NCBI GenBank assembly: GCA_934364795.1
Contig: CAKRMK010000034.1
Span: 1 to 39,070, forward strand
Direction: 5' to 3'
DNA from: an uncultured Blautia sp.
GTDB lineage: Bacteria; Bacillota; Clostridia; Lachnospirales; Lachnospiraceae
DNA: 39,070 nucleotides
Each line of letters begins with the position of its first letter. The first letter of the stretch is position 1. A model generated the notes under the pieces. It worked only from the letters and a program-made list of their open reading frames with translations, had not been told where the DNA came from and searched no databases. A program made the position numbers and the translations under genes. Below are positions 1 through 7,601 of this stretch, in pieces.

Positions 1-52
1 CTGCTTCTAACTGTTTTAATACAACTCTGTCACCTAATGGAACTAATTTCAT
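1..52 (-). CDS. groES: GroES co-chaperonin, N-terminal fragment (runs off the left edge)
   Basis: The minus strand from 52 downwards reads MKLVPLGDRVVLKQLEA, the typical GroES N-terminus (KPLGDRVV region). Only 17 codons lie inside the window. An AAAGGAGGA ribosome site sits a few bases upstream of the ATG (about 60-70). GroES caps the GroEL folding chamber in the cytoplasm; groEL is expected just beyond the window edge. The upstream CIRCE operator and promoter fit a heat-shock groESL operon. Too short to be listed by most ORF finders, but the match is clear. Confidence 0.93.
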   Translation of the reverse strand, partial: MKLVPLGDRVVLKQLEA

Positions 53-96
53 GATCTATGTCCTCCTTTAGATTTCTTATCTCTGTTTTTTCTTTA

Positions 97-123
97 GTAG
101 CACTCATTAATGTCGAGTGCTAA
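97..123. promoter_or_regulatory. CIRCE element (HrcA operator) of groESL
   Basis: GTAGCACTC, nine bases, GAGTGCTAA. The consensus is TTAGCACTC-N9-GAGTGCTAA, so only the first base deviates. It lies 45 bases upstream of the groES start and downstream of the predicted -10, the usual position for HrcA repression of groESL. Confidence 0.96.
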
Positions 124-135
124 TCACTGTCCATT

Positions 136-164
136 ATATTATTGAATTATTGGTTTTTATGCAA
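136..164 (-). promoter_or_regulatory. Probable sigma-A promoter of groESL
   Basis: On the minus strand TTGCAT (164-159), 17-base spacer, TAATAT (141-136). A TATAAT also overlaps at 138-133 with a 20-base spacer. CIRCE follows directly downstream, covering the transcribed leader. Confidence 0.6.
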
Positions 165-189
165 CTCTTTTCATCGTGGTGTTTTTTAT

Positions 190-229
190 TATATTCTCTT
201 TTTATCTTATATATTCTCTTTTTTTCTTA
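190..229. repeat. 20-bp tandem duplication upstream of the groES promoter
   Basis: Two adjacent 20-bp units, 190-209 and 210-229, both beginning TATATTCTCTTTTT and ending TCTTA, differ at one base. On the groES strand they are A-tracts phased by about two helical turns, roughly 25-65 bp upstream of the -35. They could act as bent DNA or an UP-like element, or be simple slippage. Confidence 0.8.
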
Positions 230-246
230 ATTTTTCTCACTTTTAT

Positions 247-261
247 AATTTTCTGAAATTT
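247..261. promoter_or_regulatory. CodY-box-like sequence between codY and groES
   Basis: AATTTTCTGAAATTT matches the published CodY consensus AATTTTCWGAAAATT at 14 of 15 positions. It lies 3' of codY and about 85 bp upstream of the groES -35. The surrounding DNA is very AT-rich, so chance is possible. Confidence 0.5.
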
Positions 262-344
262 TCGAACACACCATAGCCTTTCATATAAAACACATTATGA
301 CACAAAAATAAATCCTGCTTTGCGAAAACAAAATTTCTTTTGCA

Positions 345-404
345 CACAAAAACCCGTTTTCACAAAAAATACATTGCTTCTGTATCTTTCGTAAAACCGG
401 GTTT
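345..404 (-). terminator. Probable terminator of codY
   Basis: Minus-strand arms AAACCCG (404-398 side, CGGGTTT on plus) and CGGGTTT (complement of 350-356) enclose an inner ATACA/TGTAT pair (369-373 with 381-385), followed by TTTTTGTGTG. It sits 40 bases after the codY stop. Confidence 0.6.
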
Positions 405-443
405 CCTATCATTCTACCCCTTTAGAGCGGATAAAAAAAGGTT

Positions 444-1229
444 CTATGCTTTTTTATTTCTCTGTGTCTTAATCTCTTCCAATTCATCAAATATAACTTC
501 ATTAAGAACCTTAATGTAAGTTCCCTTCATACCTGAAGAACGGGATTCAATAACCCCTGCACTTTCAAATTTGCGAAGTGCATTTACGATTACGGAACGG
601 GTAATACCTACACGGTCTGCGATCTTGCTTGCTACGAGAATTCCCTCATCTCCGTCCAGCTCGTCGAAAATATGGATAATTGCTTCCAGTTCAGAGAAAG
701 AAAGGGTATTAAACGCAGACTTCACAACCTGTTTCTTACGGTCCTCTTCTGCATTCTCTTCATGAACTGCACGCATCATTTCCAGACCAACTACAGTTGT
801 GCCATATTCGCTGACAATAATATCCTCAATATCGTATGGACGGTCCTTGCGGTACATAAATACAGTTCCAAGTCTCTCGCCTGCAATATCAATAGGGTTG
901 ATGATTCCCTGATAACTGCTGGAAACATGTTCAAATCCAAGTGTCTGAAGATTCACATTCTCCTTGGTGGATAAGACACCCAGAAAACGTTCATTAAGCA
1001 GAGGGTCAACATGTCCTCCAACCTCATCGGCAATCAATTCCTTAATCTCCTCTACACCAGGACAAAAGCTTACGCCAAGTACTTTTCCTTTCTTGCTTAA
1101 AACCAGAATATTGGAGCTTAAAGTTTCCATCAAAACCTGACAGATATCATTAAAAACCACCTTACTGGAACTGCTGTTGTGCAGAAGTTTATTGATTTTT
1201 CTTGTTTTGTCAAGTAACTGAACGCTCAT
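444..1229 (-). CDS. codY: CodY, GTP- and branched-chain-amino-acid-responsive global regulator
   Basis: 261 residues, essentially the usual CodY length (259 in Bacillus subtilis). The N-terminal ~155 residues match the GAF ligand-binding domain that senses Ile/Leu/Val. The C-terminal part (about 195-245) is the winged helix with the conserved run ASKIADRVGITRSVIVNALR, followed by the KFESAGVIESRSSGMKGTY wing. The ATG is preceded by GGGAGGA at a good distance. It stands as its own unit between topA and groES, with a promoter at 1290-1318 and a likely terminator at 345-404. CodY represses amino-acid uptake and synthesis genes when nutrients are rich; ilvE and the opp operon in this window are the types of gene it often controls, though I saw no good box beside them. 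Confidence 0.97.
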   Translation of the reverse strand: MSVQLLDKTRKINKLLHNSSSSKVVFNDICQVLMETLSSNILVLSKKGKVLGVSFCPGVEEIKELIADEVGGHVDPLLNERFLGVLSTKENVNLQTLGFEHVSSSYQGIINPIDIAGERLGTVFMYRKDRPYDIEDIIVSEYGTTVVGLEMMRAVHEENAEEDRKKQVVKSAFNTLSFSELEAIIHIFDELDGDEGILVASKIADRVGITRSVIVNALRKFESAGVIESRSSGMKGTYIKVLNEVIFDELEEIKTQRNKKA

Positions 1230-1289
1230 TTGGTCCTCCCTTCGCTTATGTTCAATAAAAAACAGAATACATATTGTTATGTTATTTTA

Positions 1290-1318
1290 ATATTACACGT
1301 TTTTCGGACTATTTACAA
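1290..1318 (-). promoter_or_regulatory. codY promoter
   Basis: Minus strand TTGTAA (1318-1313), 17 bases, TAATAT (1295-1290), about 60 bases before the codY ATG. Confidence 0.6.
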
Positions 1319-1349
1319 GCTATTTTTTACTATTTTTCAATTTTCTTTA

Positions 1350-1364
1350 GCTTTTCTGAAAATA
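1350..1364. promoter_or_regulatory. Possible CodY autoregulatory box
   Basis: On the minus strand TATTTTCAGAAAAGC matches the CodY consensus AATTTTCWGAAAATT at 12 of 15 positions, about 32 bp upstream of the codY -35. A second, weaker TTTTCAGAA core follows at about 1371-1379. Confidence 0.4.
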
Positions 1365-1410
1365 TAATCTTTTCAGAACTATTCACCAAACAAAATTGAT
1401 TATAAATCTG

Positions 1411-1480
1411 CTATTCTGCAAATTGTGCATGTTTTTGGGAATACGTGCAGATTGCAGGAATGATTTTATGGATTCACGCT
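1411..1480 (+). repeat. Decayed copy of the MITE-like element (copy C)
   Basis: Contains CTGCAAATTGTGCAT and CGTGCAGATTGCAGGAATGAT, which parallel CTGCAAGATGTGCGT and CGTGCAGATTGTGGGAATGAT of the full copy at 35872-36035. It ends CACGCTAA where the full copy ends CACGCTCTAA. The middle palindrome and left terminus are missing or degraded. It fills the codY-topA spacer next to the topA terminator; the remainder of this 314-base spacer holds the codY promoter and CodY-like boxes. Confidence 0.55.
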
Positions 1481-1481
1481 A

Positions 1482-1528
1482 AAAGGAGCGTATGAAAAAT
1501 GATCACTCATTCATTCACACGCCCCTTT
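1482..1528 (-). terminator. Terminator of the comM-dprA-topA operon
   Basis: On the minus strand the arms AAAGGGGCGTGTGAA and TTCATACGCTCCTTT pair over 15 positions, with two G-U wobbles in RNA, and TTTT follows. It lies 16 bases past the topA stop. Confidence 0.75.
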
Positions 1529-1543
1529 GTAAGTCTTGGCTTT

Positions 1544-3613
1544 TTAGTTTTCTTTTTCTTTTGCTTCCACGTAACCACAGGTTTCCTGGCTGCAGACAAG
1601 CTTATTGCCTTTTTCTACCATGTAACTGCCACATACCGGGCATTTCTTGGCTGATGGCTTCTGCCAGGACATAAAATCGCATTCCGGATTATCCTCACAT
1701 CCGTAATATTTACGTCCTTTTTTGGTTTTCTTAAGGACAACTTCCTTTCCACATTTCGGGCAGGCCACACCAATCTTTTCATAATATGGCTTGGTATTTC
1801 TGCACTCCGGAAAACCAGGACATGCAAGAAATCTTCCATGCGGGCCGTATTTGATCACCATATGACGGCCGCAGTTATCACAGATCACATCTGTCTCTTC
1901 GTCCTGGATATCTACTTTTTCCAGCTCTTCCTGTGCTGCATCCACATCATGCTTCAGATCCGGATAGAAGTTACGCACAACCGTTTTCCACTGGACAGTG
2001 CCATTTTCCACGCAGTCCAGAAGCCCCTCCATAGTAGCTGTAAAGTTTACATCCACAATACTTGGAAATGCCTGTTTCATAATACTGTTTACTACTTCCC
2101 CAAGCTCTGTCACATAAAGATTCCGCTGCTCCTTTGACACATACCTTCTGCTGATGATTGTAGTGATGGTAGGTGCATAAGTACTTGGACGTCCGATTCC
2201 AAGCTCCTCCATGGTTTTTACAAGAGATGCCTCGGTATAATGTGCAGGCGGCTGGGTAAAATGCTGCTCTGGCTTTAATTCCTTCAGATTCAGTTTCATT
2301 CCCTTGGTCAGGCTCTGGCTTAACACATTGCCCTTTTTCATGTCTTCTTCCTGCATGTAAACAGAAAGGAAACCATCAAATGCCACCTTTGATGCAGATA
2401 CGGTAAAAATATATTCTCCGCCGGATACCTTTACGGAAGTTGTCTCATATCTGGCTGGAGCCATGCGGCTTGCCACAAAGCGCTTCCAGATAAGCTGATA
2501 CAGACGGAACTGGTCTCTTGTAAGTGACTCTTTAATCTGAACAGGAGTACGGCTGATGTCTGTAGGGCGAATTGCTTCGTGGGCATCCTGGATTTTCTGA
2601 CTTTTTTTCACAGTCTTTGCAGCTTCTGAAACATATTCCTCTCCATACTGGCTGCCAATATAGCTTCTTGCTGCTGCATCTGCCTCATCGGAAATGCGGA
2701 CAGAATCTGTACGAAGATAAGTGATCACACCCACTGTTCCGCTGCCTTTGATGTCAACACCTTCATAAAGCTGCTGTGCCAGACGCATGGTCTTCTGTGT
2801 GGAAAAATTCAGGGTCTTGGAAGCTTCCTGCTGCAAAGTACTGGTGGTAAATGGTAACGGGGCATTTTTGATTCTTTCTCCTTTTTTCACCTCGGAAATC
2901 TCAAATTCCTTATCCTCAAGCTGCTTTAAAACAGCATCCATCTCTGCCTTGTTGTGAATCTCCAGTTTCTTGTCTGTTCCGTAAAATTTTGCTTCCAGAG
3001 GCTTCTTCTCCCCGTCTACCATAAAGGATCCGGACAGACTCCAGTATTCCTCCGGGATAAAAGAATTAATCTCTTCCTCTCTGTCGCAGATAATACGAAG
3101 AGCAACAGACTGAACGCGTCCTGCACTTAATCCCCTCTTTACCTTCGCCCACAGAAGAGGGCTGATGGTATAACCTACCATACGGTCCAGCATTCGTCTT
3201 GCCTGCTGGGCATCTACCAGATTCATATTCAGACCTCTTGCATGTTTCAGGGAATCCTTCACTGCAGTTTTTGTAATCTCGTTAAAAGTGATTCGGTGCA
3301 TTTTGTCCGGATCTTCCTTCAGAGCCTGCATAAGATGCCAGGAAATTGCCTCTCCTTCACGGTCGGGGTCAGTTGCAAGATAAATCTTATCTGCCTTTTT
3401 CGCAGCCTTGCGAAGCTTCGCCAGAAGTTCACCCTTACCACGGATGGTAATATATTTGGGTTCAAAATCATTCTCCACATCTATTCCGAACTGACTTTTC
3501 GGGAAATCACGTACATGTCCGTTAGACGCCTCCACATCGTAATTTGCCCCAAGAAATTTCTTTATTGTTTTTACTTTTGCAGGTGACTCAACTATCACCA
3601 GATATTTAGCCAT
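1544..3613 (-). CDS. topA: DNA topoisomerase I (type IA)
   Basis: 689 residues, as expected for Firmicute TopA. TOPRIM domain at the N-terminus (YLVIVESPAKVKTI, with the acidic triad DPDRE at 82-86). The active-site tyrosine is Tyr299 in GVITYLRTDS. Three C-terminal four-cysteine zinc-ribbon units start around residues 585, 620 and 660 (CDNCGRH, CPKCGKE, CPVCGSY). The enzyme relaxes negative supercoils by a 5'-phosphotyrosine strand passage mechanism. The start MAKYLVIV has GGAGAGG upstream. Last gene of comM-dprA-topA, 42 bases after dprA, an arrangement related to the dprA-topA pairing common in Firmicutes. Confidence 0.98.
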   Translation of the reverse strand: MAKYLVIVESPAKVKTIKKFLGANYDVEASNGHVRDFPKSQFGIDVENDFEPKYITIRGKGELLAKLRKAAKKADKIYLATDPDREGEAISWHLMQALKEDPDKMHRITFNEITKTAVKDSLKHARGLNMNLVDAQQARRMLDRMVGYTISPLLWAKVKRGLSAGRVQSVALRIICDREEEINSFIPEEYWSLSGSFMVDGEKKPLEAKFYGTDKKLEIHNKAEMDAVLKQLEDKEFEISEVKKGERIKNAPLPFTTSTLQQEASKTLNFSTQKTMRLAQQLYEGVDIKGSGTVGVITYLRTDSVRISDEADAAARSYIGSQYGEEYVSEAAKTVKKSQKIQDAHEAIRPTDISRTPVQIKESLTRDQFRLYQLIWKRFVASRMAPARYETTSVKVSGGEYIFTVSASKVAFDGFLSVYMQEEDMKKGNVLSQSLTKGMKLNLKELKPEQHFTQPPAHYTEASLVKTMEELGIGRPSTYAPTITTIISRRYVSKEQRNLYVTELGEVVNSIMKQAFPSIVDVNFTATMEGLLDCVENGTVQWKTVVRNFYPDLKHDVDAAQEELEKVDIQDEETDVICDNCGRHMVIKYGPHGRFLACPGFPECRNTKPYYEKIGVACPKCGKEVVLKKTKKGRKYYGCEDNPECDFMSWQKPSAKKCPVCGSYMVEKGNKLVCSQETCGYVEAKEKEN

Positions 3614-3655
3614 ACTACCTCTCCTAATTCATATTGACTTACAGAAAAATACGGT

Positions 3656-4546
3656 TCATCCCCCATGTATTCTGTAGTACTGTCTGCCCGCCTTTCCTGC
3701 CAGTCCCATAAGTTCCAGTTCTGTAAGAATGGCGCAGACTTTCGCTGCCGGAAGCCCTGTTTTTTGTATCAGGACGTCCAGGTTTTCAGGTCGTAAATCG
3801 AGACCACTATACACCAAATCCAAATCCGGCGCAAGCCCCAACTTCTTTTTTTCCACATTTGTAACTGGCATTTTTGCCTGGATTCCCCATTCCAATAGCA
3901 TGATTTCCGGACTGTAGGCAATACCTGCACCATCAAAAATCAGTTTATTACAGCCTTTGCTAAGTTCTTCTGTAACTGCTCCCGGAAGGGCATAAACGCT
4001 GCGTCCCTGCTCCATGGCAAACTCAGCTGTAATAAGCGAGCCACTTTTTTCTTTTGCTTCCACCACCAGAACAGCGTCTGACAGGCCGCTTATAATCCGG
4101 TTTCTTGCAGGAAACGCCCAGCTTTGGGGTGAAAATCCTGGTGGCAGTTCTGTGAGAATTCCCCCTCCTTTTTCCAGTATCCGCTGGTACAGACGCCTGT
4201 TGGAGGCTGGATAACACACATCAGCCCCGCTTCCAAGAACTGCAAAAGTAGGTGTGTCTGTCTCAAGCGCCCCCTTATGCCCTTCTGCATCAATTCCTTT
4301 TGCCATTCCGCTGATGATCTGTACACCGTGCTCTGCCATAATCCTTGCATATTTAAAAGCCATACAACGGCCGTAGGGACTGCACATTCGCGCTCCAACC
4401 ACTGCGGCAGAAGGTTTTTGGGGATCAGGAAGGTTTCCGATGTAATACAATTTCTTTGGCATCCCCGGTAATTTTCGCAATTTTTCCGGAAATTCAGAAT
4501 CTTCTTTTGTTACACACTGAATTTTCATTGTCTGCATTTCTTTCAA
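3656..4546 (-). CDS. dprA: DprA/Smf, DNA-processing protein (RecA loader)
   Basis: About 296 residues from a TTG start. The Rossmann-like DprA core shows SGMAKGIDAEGHKGAL, GSGADVCYP and FPARNRIISGLSDAVLVVEA. A C-terminal winged-helix segment (about the last 60 residues, DVLIQKTGLPAAKVCAILTE) matches the DML1-like domain. DprA protects incoming single-stranded DNA and loads RecA in transformation. Start choice: GGGGAGGTG lies 8 bases before the TTG at 4546. A further in-frame TTG at 4573 would overlap the comM stop but has no ribosome site. The ATG at 4537 is too far from it. Follows comM directly, so both are probably cotranscribed with topA. Confidence 0.94.
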   Translation of the reverse strand: MKEMQTMKIQCVTKEDSEFPEKLRKLPGMPKKLYYIGNLPDPQKPSAAVVGARMCSPYGRCMAFKYARIMAEHGVQIISGMAKGIDAEGHKGALETDTPTFAVLGSGADVCYPASNRRLYQRILEKGGGILTELPPGFSPQSWAFPARNRIISGLSDAVLVVEAKEKSGSLITAEFAMEQGRSVYALPGAVTEELSKGCNKLIFDGAGIAYSPEIMLLEWGIQAKMPVTNVEKKKLGLAPDLDLVYSGLDLRPENLDVLIQKTGLPAAKVCAILTELELMGLAGKAGRQYYRIHGG

Positions 4547-4569
4547 TTCCCAGACACCTCCCCTTTCTT

Positions 4570-6111
4570 TCAAACACGCTCCAGAGCTCTGTAAGTCAGT
4601 GCTTCCCTGATATGTCTTGCATGAATGTCCTGTGTACCTTCCATATCTGCAATCGTTCTTGATACTTTCAGAATCCGGTGATATGCCCTTGCACTTAGTT
4701 CCATGATTTCGAAAGCTTTCCTTGTCACATCAAGGGCATGCTCTGTAAGGATACAGTATTTTTCGATTTGTTTTGCAGACAGTTCTCCATTAAAACGGAT
4801 ATTCTCCTGTTCGTATCGTTTTTCCTGGATTTTTCTCACCTGCTCCACTCTTTTACGGATTTCTTCTGAGCTTTCGCCTTTTTCTTCTCCTGTTATCTGG
4901 GAAAACTTCACAGGAGGAACCTCCACACAAAGGTCGATTCTGTCCAGAAGAGGCTGACTGATCTTGTGCAGATAATGGCTGATCTGTCCAGGTGTACACC
5001 TGCATCTGTTCAGATCCGGGTAATACCCGCAGGGGCAGGGATTCATCGCCGCCACCAGAATAAATCCTGCCGGAAACGTATAGGTTCCGCTGGCTCTTGA
5101 CAGCTGGATGGTCTTATCCTCCAGAGGCTGGCGCAGCACCTCAAGGCTTCTTCTGGAAAATTCCGGCATCTCATCCAGAAACAAAACACCTTTATGTGCC
5201 AGAGTCACCTCACCGGGTCTTGGCACTCTTCCTCCACCTGCAAGAGAAGGCGGCGGACTTGTATGGTGGGGGCATCTGAAAGGCCTTTTCTTCACAAGGG
5301 GAGTATTGGGGCTAAGAAGCCCTGCAATACTGTATATTCTGGTAAGCTCCAGACTTTCCTCAAAAGTAAGGGAAGGCATGATTGTGGGAATTCTTTTGGC
5401 AAGCATGGTCTTGCCGGTTCCCGGCGGTCCTGTAAATAAAATATTATGAAAGCCGCCGGCTGCAATTTCGGCCGCTCTTCTTGCACTTTCCTGCCCGCAG
5501 ATTTCTCTGAAATCCACCTGTTTTTCTTCTTGATTTTCGGTTTCCGATCCTTTTTCCTTTTGGTTCTCATCACCAAAAGATTGCATTTTTTCAAACTGTT
5601 CCGGATTTTTCACTGCTTCCAGCATTTCTCCCACTGTTCGGACGCCAATTATCTTCATATCCCGGATCAGAGAACCCTCTGCCAGATTTTCTGCAGGAAT
5701 AATACAATACCGGCATTTCAGTTCCCTGGCACGTATCACTCTTGGCAAAACACCGGAAATCCCACGCACCTGTCCGTTCAGGCTGATTTCTCCCATGATC
5801 ATTACCTTATCAAGAACATCCGCTGCCAAAAATCCGGCTGCCCCAAGAACTGCTGCCGCTACCGGAAGGTCAAATCCGGCACCCTCCTTTCGAAGATCTG
5901 CGGGAGCCAGATTTACTGTTACCCTCTTGGGCGGAAGATGGATTCCATTGTTTCGTAAAGCTGTCCGGACCCGGTCCTGGGCTTCTTTTACCTGGGTGGA
6001 AGGAAATCCTACCATGGTAAAGCAGGGAAGCCCGTCACTTACATCAGCCTCCACCTGTACCTGGCATACTTCCATCCCGGAAATTGCTGCTGACAATACA
6101 CTTGCAAACAC
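4570..6111 (-). CDS. comM: ComM/YifB-type Mg-chelatase-like AAA+ ATPase
   Basis: 513 residues, family-typical. The N-terminal domain (1-165, ChlI-like fold, MVGFPSTQVKEAQDRVRTAL) precedes an AAA+ module with Walker A GPPGTGKT (228-235) and Walker B VLFLDEMPEF (about 311). A C-terminal helical domain ends in the SARAYHRILKVSRTIADM block. ComM proteins are hexameric helicases that help branch migration during recombination of transforming DNA. First gene of comM-dprA-topA, with a consensus promoter at 6242-6270. An AAAGGA ribosome site precedes the ATG. A variable charged linker (about 175-198, Glu/Gln/Lys-rich) lies between the two domains. Confidence 0.96.
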   Translation of the reverse strand: MFASVLSAAISGMEVCQVQVEADVSDGLPCFTMVGFPSTQVKEAQDRVRTALRNNGIHLPPKRVTVNLAPADLRKEGAGFDLPVAAAVLGAAGFLAADVLDKVMIMGEISLNGQVRGISGVLPRVIRARELKCRYCIIPAENLAEGSLIRDMKIIGVRTVGEMLEAVKNPEQFEKMQSFGDENQKEKGSETENQEEKQVDFREICGQESARRAAEIAAGGFHNILFTGPPGTGKTMLAKRIPTIMPSLTFEESLELTRIYSIAGLLSPNTPLVKKRPFRCPHHTSPPPSLAGGGRVPRPGEVTLAHKGVLFLDEMPEFSRRSLEVLRQPLEDKTIQLSRASGTYTFPAGFILVAAMNPCPCGYYPDLNRCRCTPGQISHYLHKISQPLLDRIDLCVEVPPVKFSQITGEEKGESSEEIRKRVEQVRKIQEKRYEQENIRFNGELSAKQIEKYCILTEHALDVTRKAFEIMELSARAYHRILKVSRTIADMEGTQDIHARHIREALTYRALERV

Positions 6112-6241
6112 ATTTTTTCCTTTCTGCAGACATGTCCGTTCCCCGTTTCACAGACATTCTGTCCCAAAATCCCTCTGGAAATATAAACGAATAAAAAGAA
6201 ATAAAAGATCAAAAGATATGTAAAAAAGATATACAAAATTT

Positions 6242-6270
6242 ATTATAGTCCATTTTGTTCTGTTTTGCAA
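6242..6270 (-). promoter_or_regulatory. Promoter of comM-dprA-topA
   Basis: Minus strand TTGCAA (6270-6265), 17 bases, TATAAT (6247-6242). Near-consensus sigma-A promoter with a leader of about 125 bases before comM. Confidence 0.8.
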
Positions 6271-6287
6271 TAGCGCATTTCGTTCTG
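6251..6287. promoter_or_regulatory. Direct repeat in the comM/XRE divergent spacer, candidate operator
   Basis: CATTTTGTTCTG (6251-6262) and CATTTCGTTCTG (6276-6287) differ at one of 12 bases, with a 25-bp period. The first lies in the spacer of the comM promoter, the second just upstream of its -35. This layout would suit a DNA-binding regulator such as the adjacent XRE protein; that link is inferred. Confidence 0.4.
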
Positions 6288-6301
6288 ATTTATACTTTTC
6301 C

Positions 6302-6357
6302 AAATTCGAGAATTTCGTAAGCTGCTTTGCAGCCAAGCAATTCGTAGATATCGAGTT
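6302..6357 (-). repeat. Short palindromic interspersed repeat, copy R1
   Basis: On the minus strand begins AACTCGATATCTACGAATTG. It shares a 17-bp identical block (6336-6352) with copy R2 at 21654-21670. The two halves are imperfect inverted repeats around GCTGC-AAA-GCAGC. Confidence 0.6.
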
Positions 6358-6389
6358 GAACATCATTCAAAAGAAAAAGAGGTGATTTT

Positions 6390-6605
6390 ATGAAATTTCA
6401 GAGAATCCAGGATCTCAGAACAGATGCCGACTTATCGCAAAAACAGATCAGTGACATTCTTCACATCAGCCAGCGCTCTTATTCTCATTACGAAACAGGC
6501 TCAAGAAATATCCCCATCGAAATGCTGATCCGTCTGGCAAATTATTACGAAACCAGTATTGACTATCTTGTAGGACGTACCGATCATAAAAAATTACCAA
6601 AATGA
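6390..6605 (+). CDS. Small XRE-family (Cro/C1-type) helix-turn-helix regulator
   Basis: 71 residues, nearly all helix-turn-helix: KQISDILHISQRSYSHYETG is the HTH pair, followed by the IPIEMLIRLANYYETSIDYL helices typical of HTH_3 proteins. AGAGGTGA lies four bases before the ATG. There is no effector domain. It is divergent from comM and shares its 278-base spacer, which holds a direct repeat (6251-6287) and palindromic repeat R1. It may be autoregulated and could affect the comM operon; no target is proven. I do not see a toxin partner, so an antitoxin role is not supported. Confidence 0.85.
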   Translation: MKFQRIQDLRTDADLSQKQISDILHISQRSYSHYETGSRNIPIEMLIRLANYYETSIDYLVGRTDHKKLPK

Positions 6606-6627
6606 GGGGGAAACTTTCCCCCTCATT
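6601..6627. terminator. Convergent terminator between XRE gene and YARHG gene
   Basis: AATGAGGGGGAAA and TTTCCCCCTCATT form a 13-bp stem with a one-base centre; the XRE stop codon is inside the stem. On the minus strand the stem is followed by TTTTGGTAATTTTTT, so it best serves the purF-YARHG side, but could stop both transcripts. Confidence 0.7.
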
Positions 6628-6665
6628 AAAAATTTCCTATAAAAGTGCCTTGCTGTAAATAAATA

Positions 6666-7601
6666 TTATTTACCTTCACTTCGAAGCTCTGCTTCTTTTT
6701 CTGCAATTTTCTGAATATTTGCAGTTTCATATTCATTAAACACATCTGTCTGTGCATCAAATGTATCCCCGTCTATGGTTCCCTCATACCAGGATTTACT
6801 GTTAAAATAATCTGCAATCCTTGGTGTTACAAACTTTCTTCCATGCCGGGCATAAATTTCATTTTTTGCCAGTTCCAGCTGATCAGATGAATACCCTGAC
6901 AGGTCATCAGCTGTGAGATAACGGCTGTCACTTTCCGGGAAAATATAATCTCCGTCAAGAGTCTTTGTCTCCTCCAAAACAGGCGTTACGGCAGGAGTCT
7001 GCTGTACCACATCTGTCTTTTCCCTTGTCAGCACCTGATCTATTCCAGGTGTAACTTTAGCACTCTGTGCTGCCGCAGTTGTCTCAAGGTGCAGATAAAG
7101 TTTTCCCTGATCAAAGGTCATACTTCCGCTGACCGTATTTCCAAAAGAATCTGTAAACTGAAGCTTCGCCGCATTTCCCGCTACTTTTGCAGTGCCTGAA
7201 GCTTCTGCAACAGCTGTCCCGTCACTATCTGAAGCCTGCGAAAAGGAATAAGTCACAGACTTGGCTGTAAGCTCTTCAATAGTCAGTGCCACCAGACCAT
7301 CTTTACTATACCAGGTTCCGTAATAGTCCTGTGCCAGAAATGCCGGAGCTCGGGTTACTGCCGGAGTAGGTGTGGGCGTAGCGGTAGGCTCCGGCGTTGG
7401 CGTAGGTGTCATGGTAGCTACTGGTGTTGGCGTTATGGTAGGAACCTTTTCCAGAGTCTCAATGGCTGCCTTTTTCTCCTGTTCTTTCTGAAGCTTCTTT
7501 TTATGATTTGTAAAGAGAAGCCCGGCTACCCCAATCATGATAAAAATCGCAATCAAAGCAAACAGGGTAGCCTTGAGTATATCTTTGTTATTTTTTTTCA
7601 T
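6666..7601 (-). CDS. Membrane-anchored protein with Pro/Thr linker and C-terminal YARHG domain
   Basis: 311 residues from MKKNNKD. One N-terminal transmembrane helix (about 11-32) and a short basic-acidic stretch lead to a TPTPTP-type low-complexity linker (about 55-85). A beta-rich region of unknown family (about 90-200) with DYYGTWYSKDG follows. The C-terminus is a YARHG domain (EIYARHGRKF, about 245-300), a module of extracellular clostridial proteins with no known reaction. The domain side should be outside the cell. The start overlaps the purF-like stop in a TAATG junction with AGGA just upstream, so translation is coupled. An upstream extension inside the purF-like gene is rejected. Function unknown; cell-envelope role inferred. 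Confidence 0.88.
   Translation of the reverse strand: MKKNNKDILKATLFALIAIFIMIGVAGLLFTNHKKKLQKEQEKKAAIETLEKVPTITPTPVATMTPTPTPEPTATPTPTPAVTRAPAFLAQDYYGTWYSKDGLVALTIEELTAKSVTYSFSQASDSDGTAVAEASGTAKVAGNAAKLQFTDSFGNTVSGSMTFDQGKLYLHLETTAAAQSAKVTPGIDQVLTREKTDVVQQTPAVTPVLEETKTLDGDYIFPESDSRYLTADDLSGYSSDQLELAKNEIYARHGRKFVTPRIADYFNSKSWYEGTIDGDTFDAQTDVFNEYETANIQKIAEKEAELRSEGK

Noticed and set aside
6148..6366. 72-codon minus-strand ORF upstream of comM
   Set aside because: Runs through repeat R1 and the comM promoter; low-complexity hydrophobic tail; no ribosome site.
6390..6605. Antitoxin of a toxin-antitoxin pair
   Set aside because: No small toxin gene adjoins it; the next gene is convergent and encodes the YARHG membrane protein.
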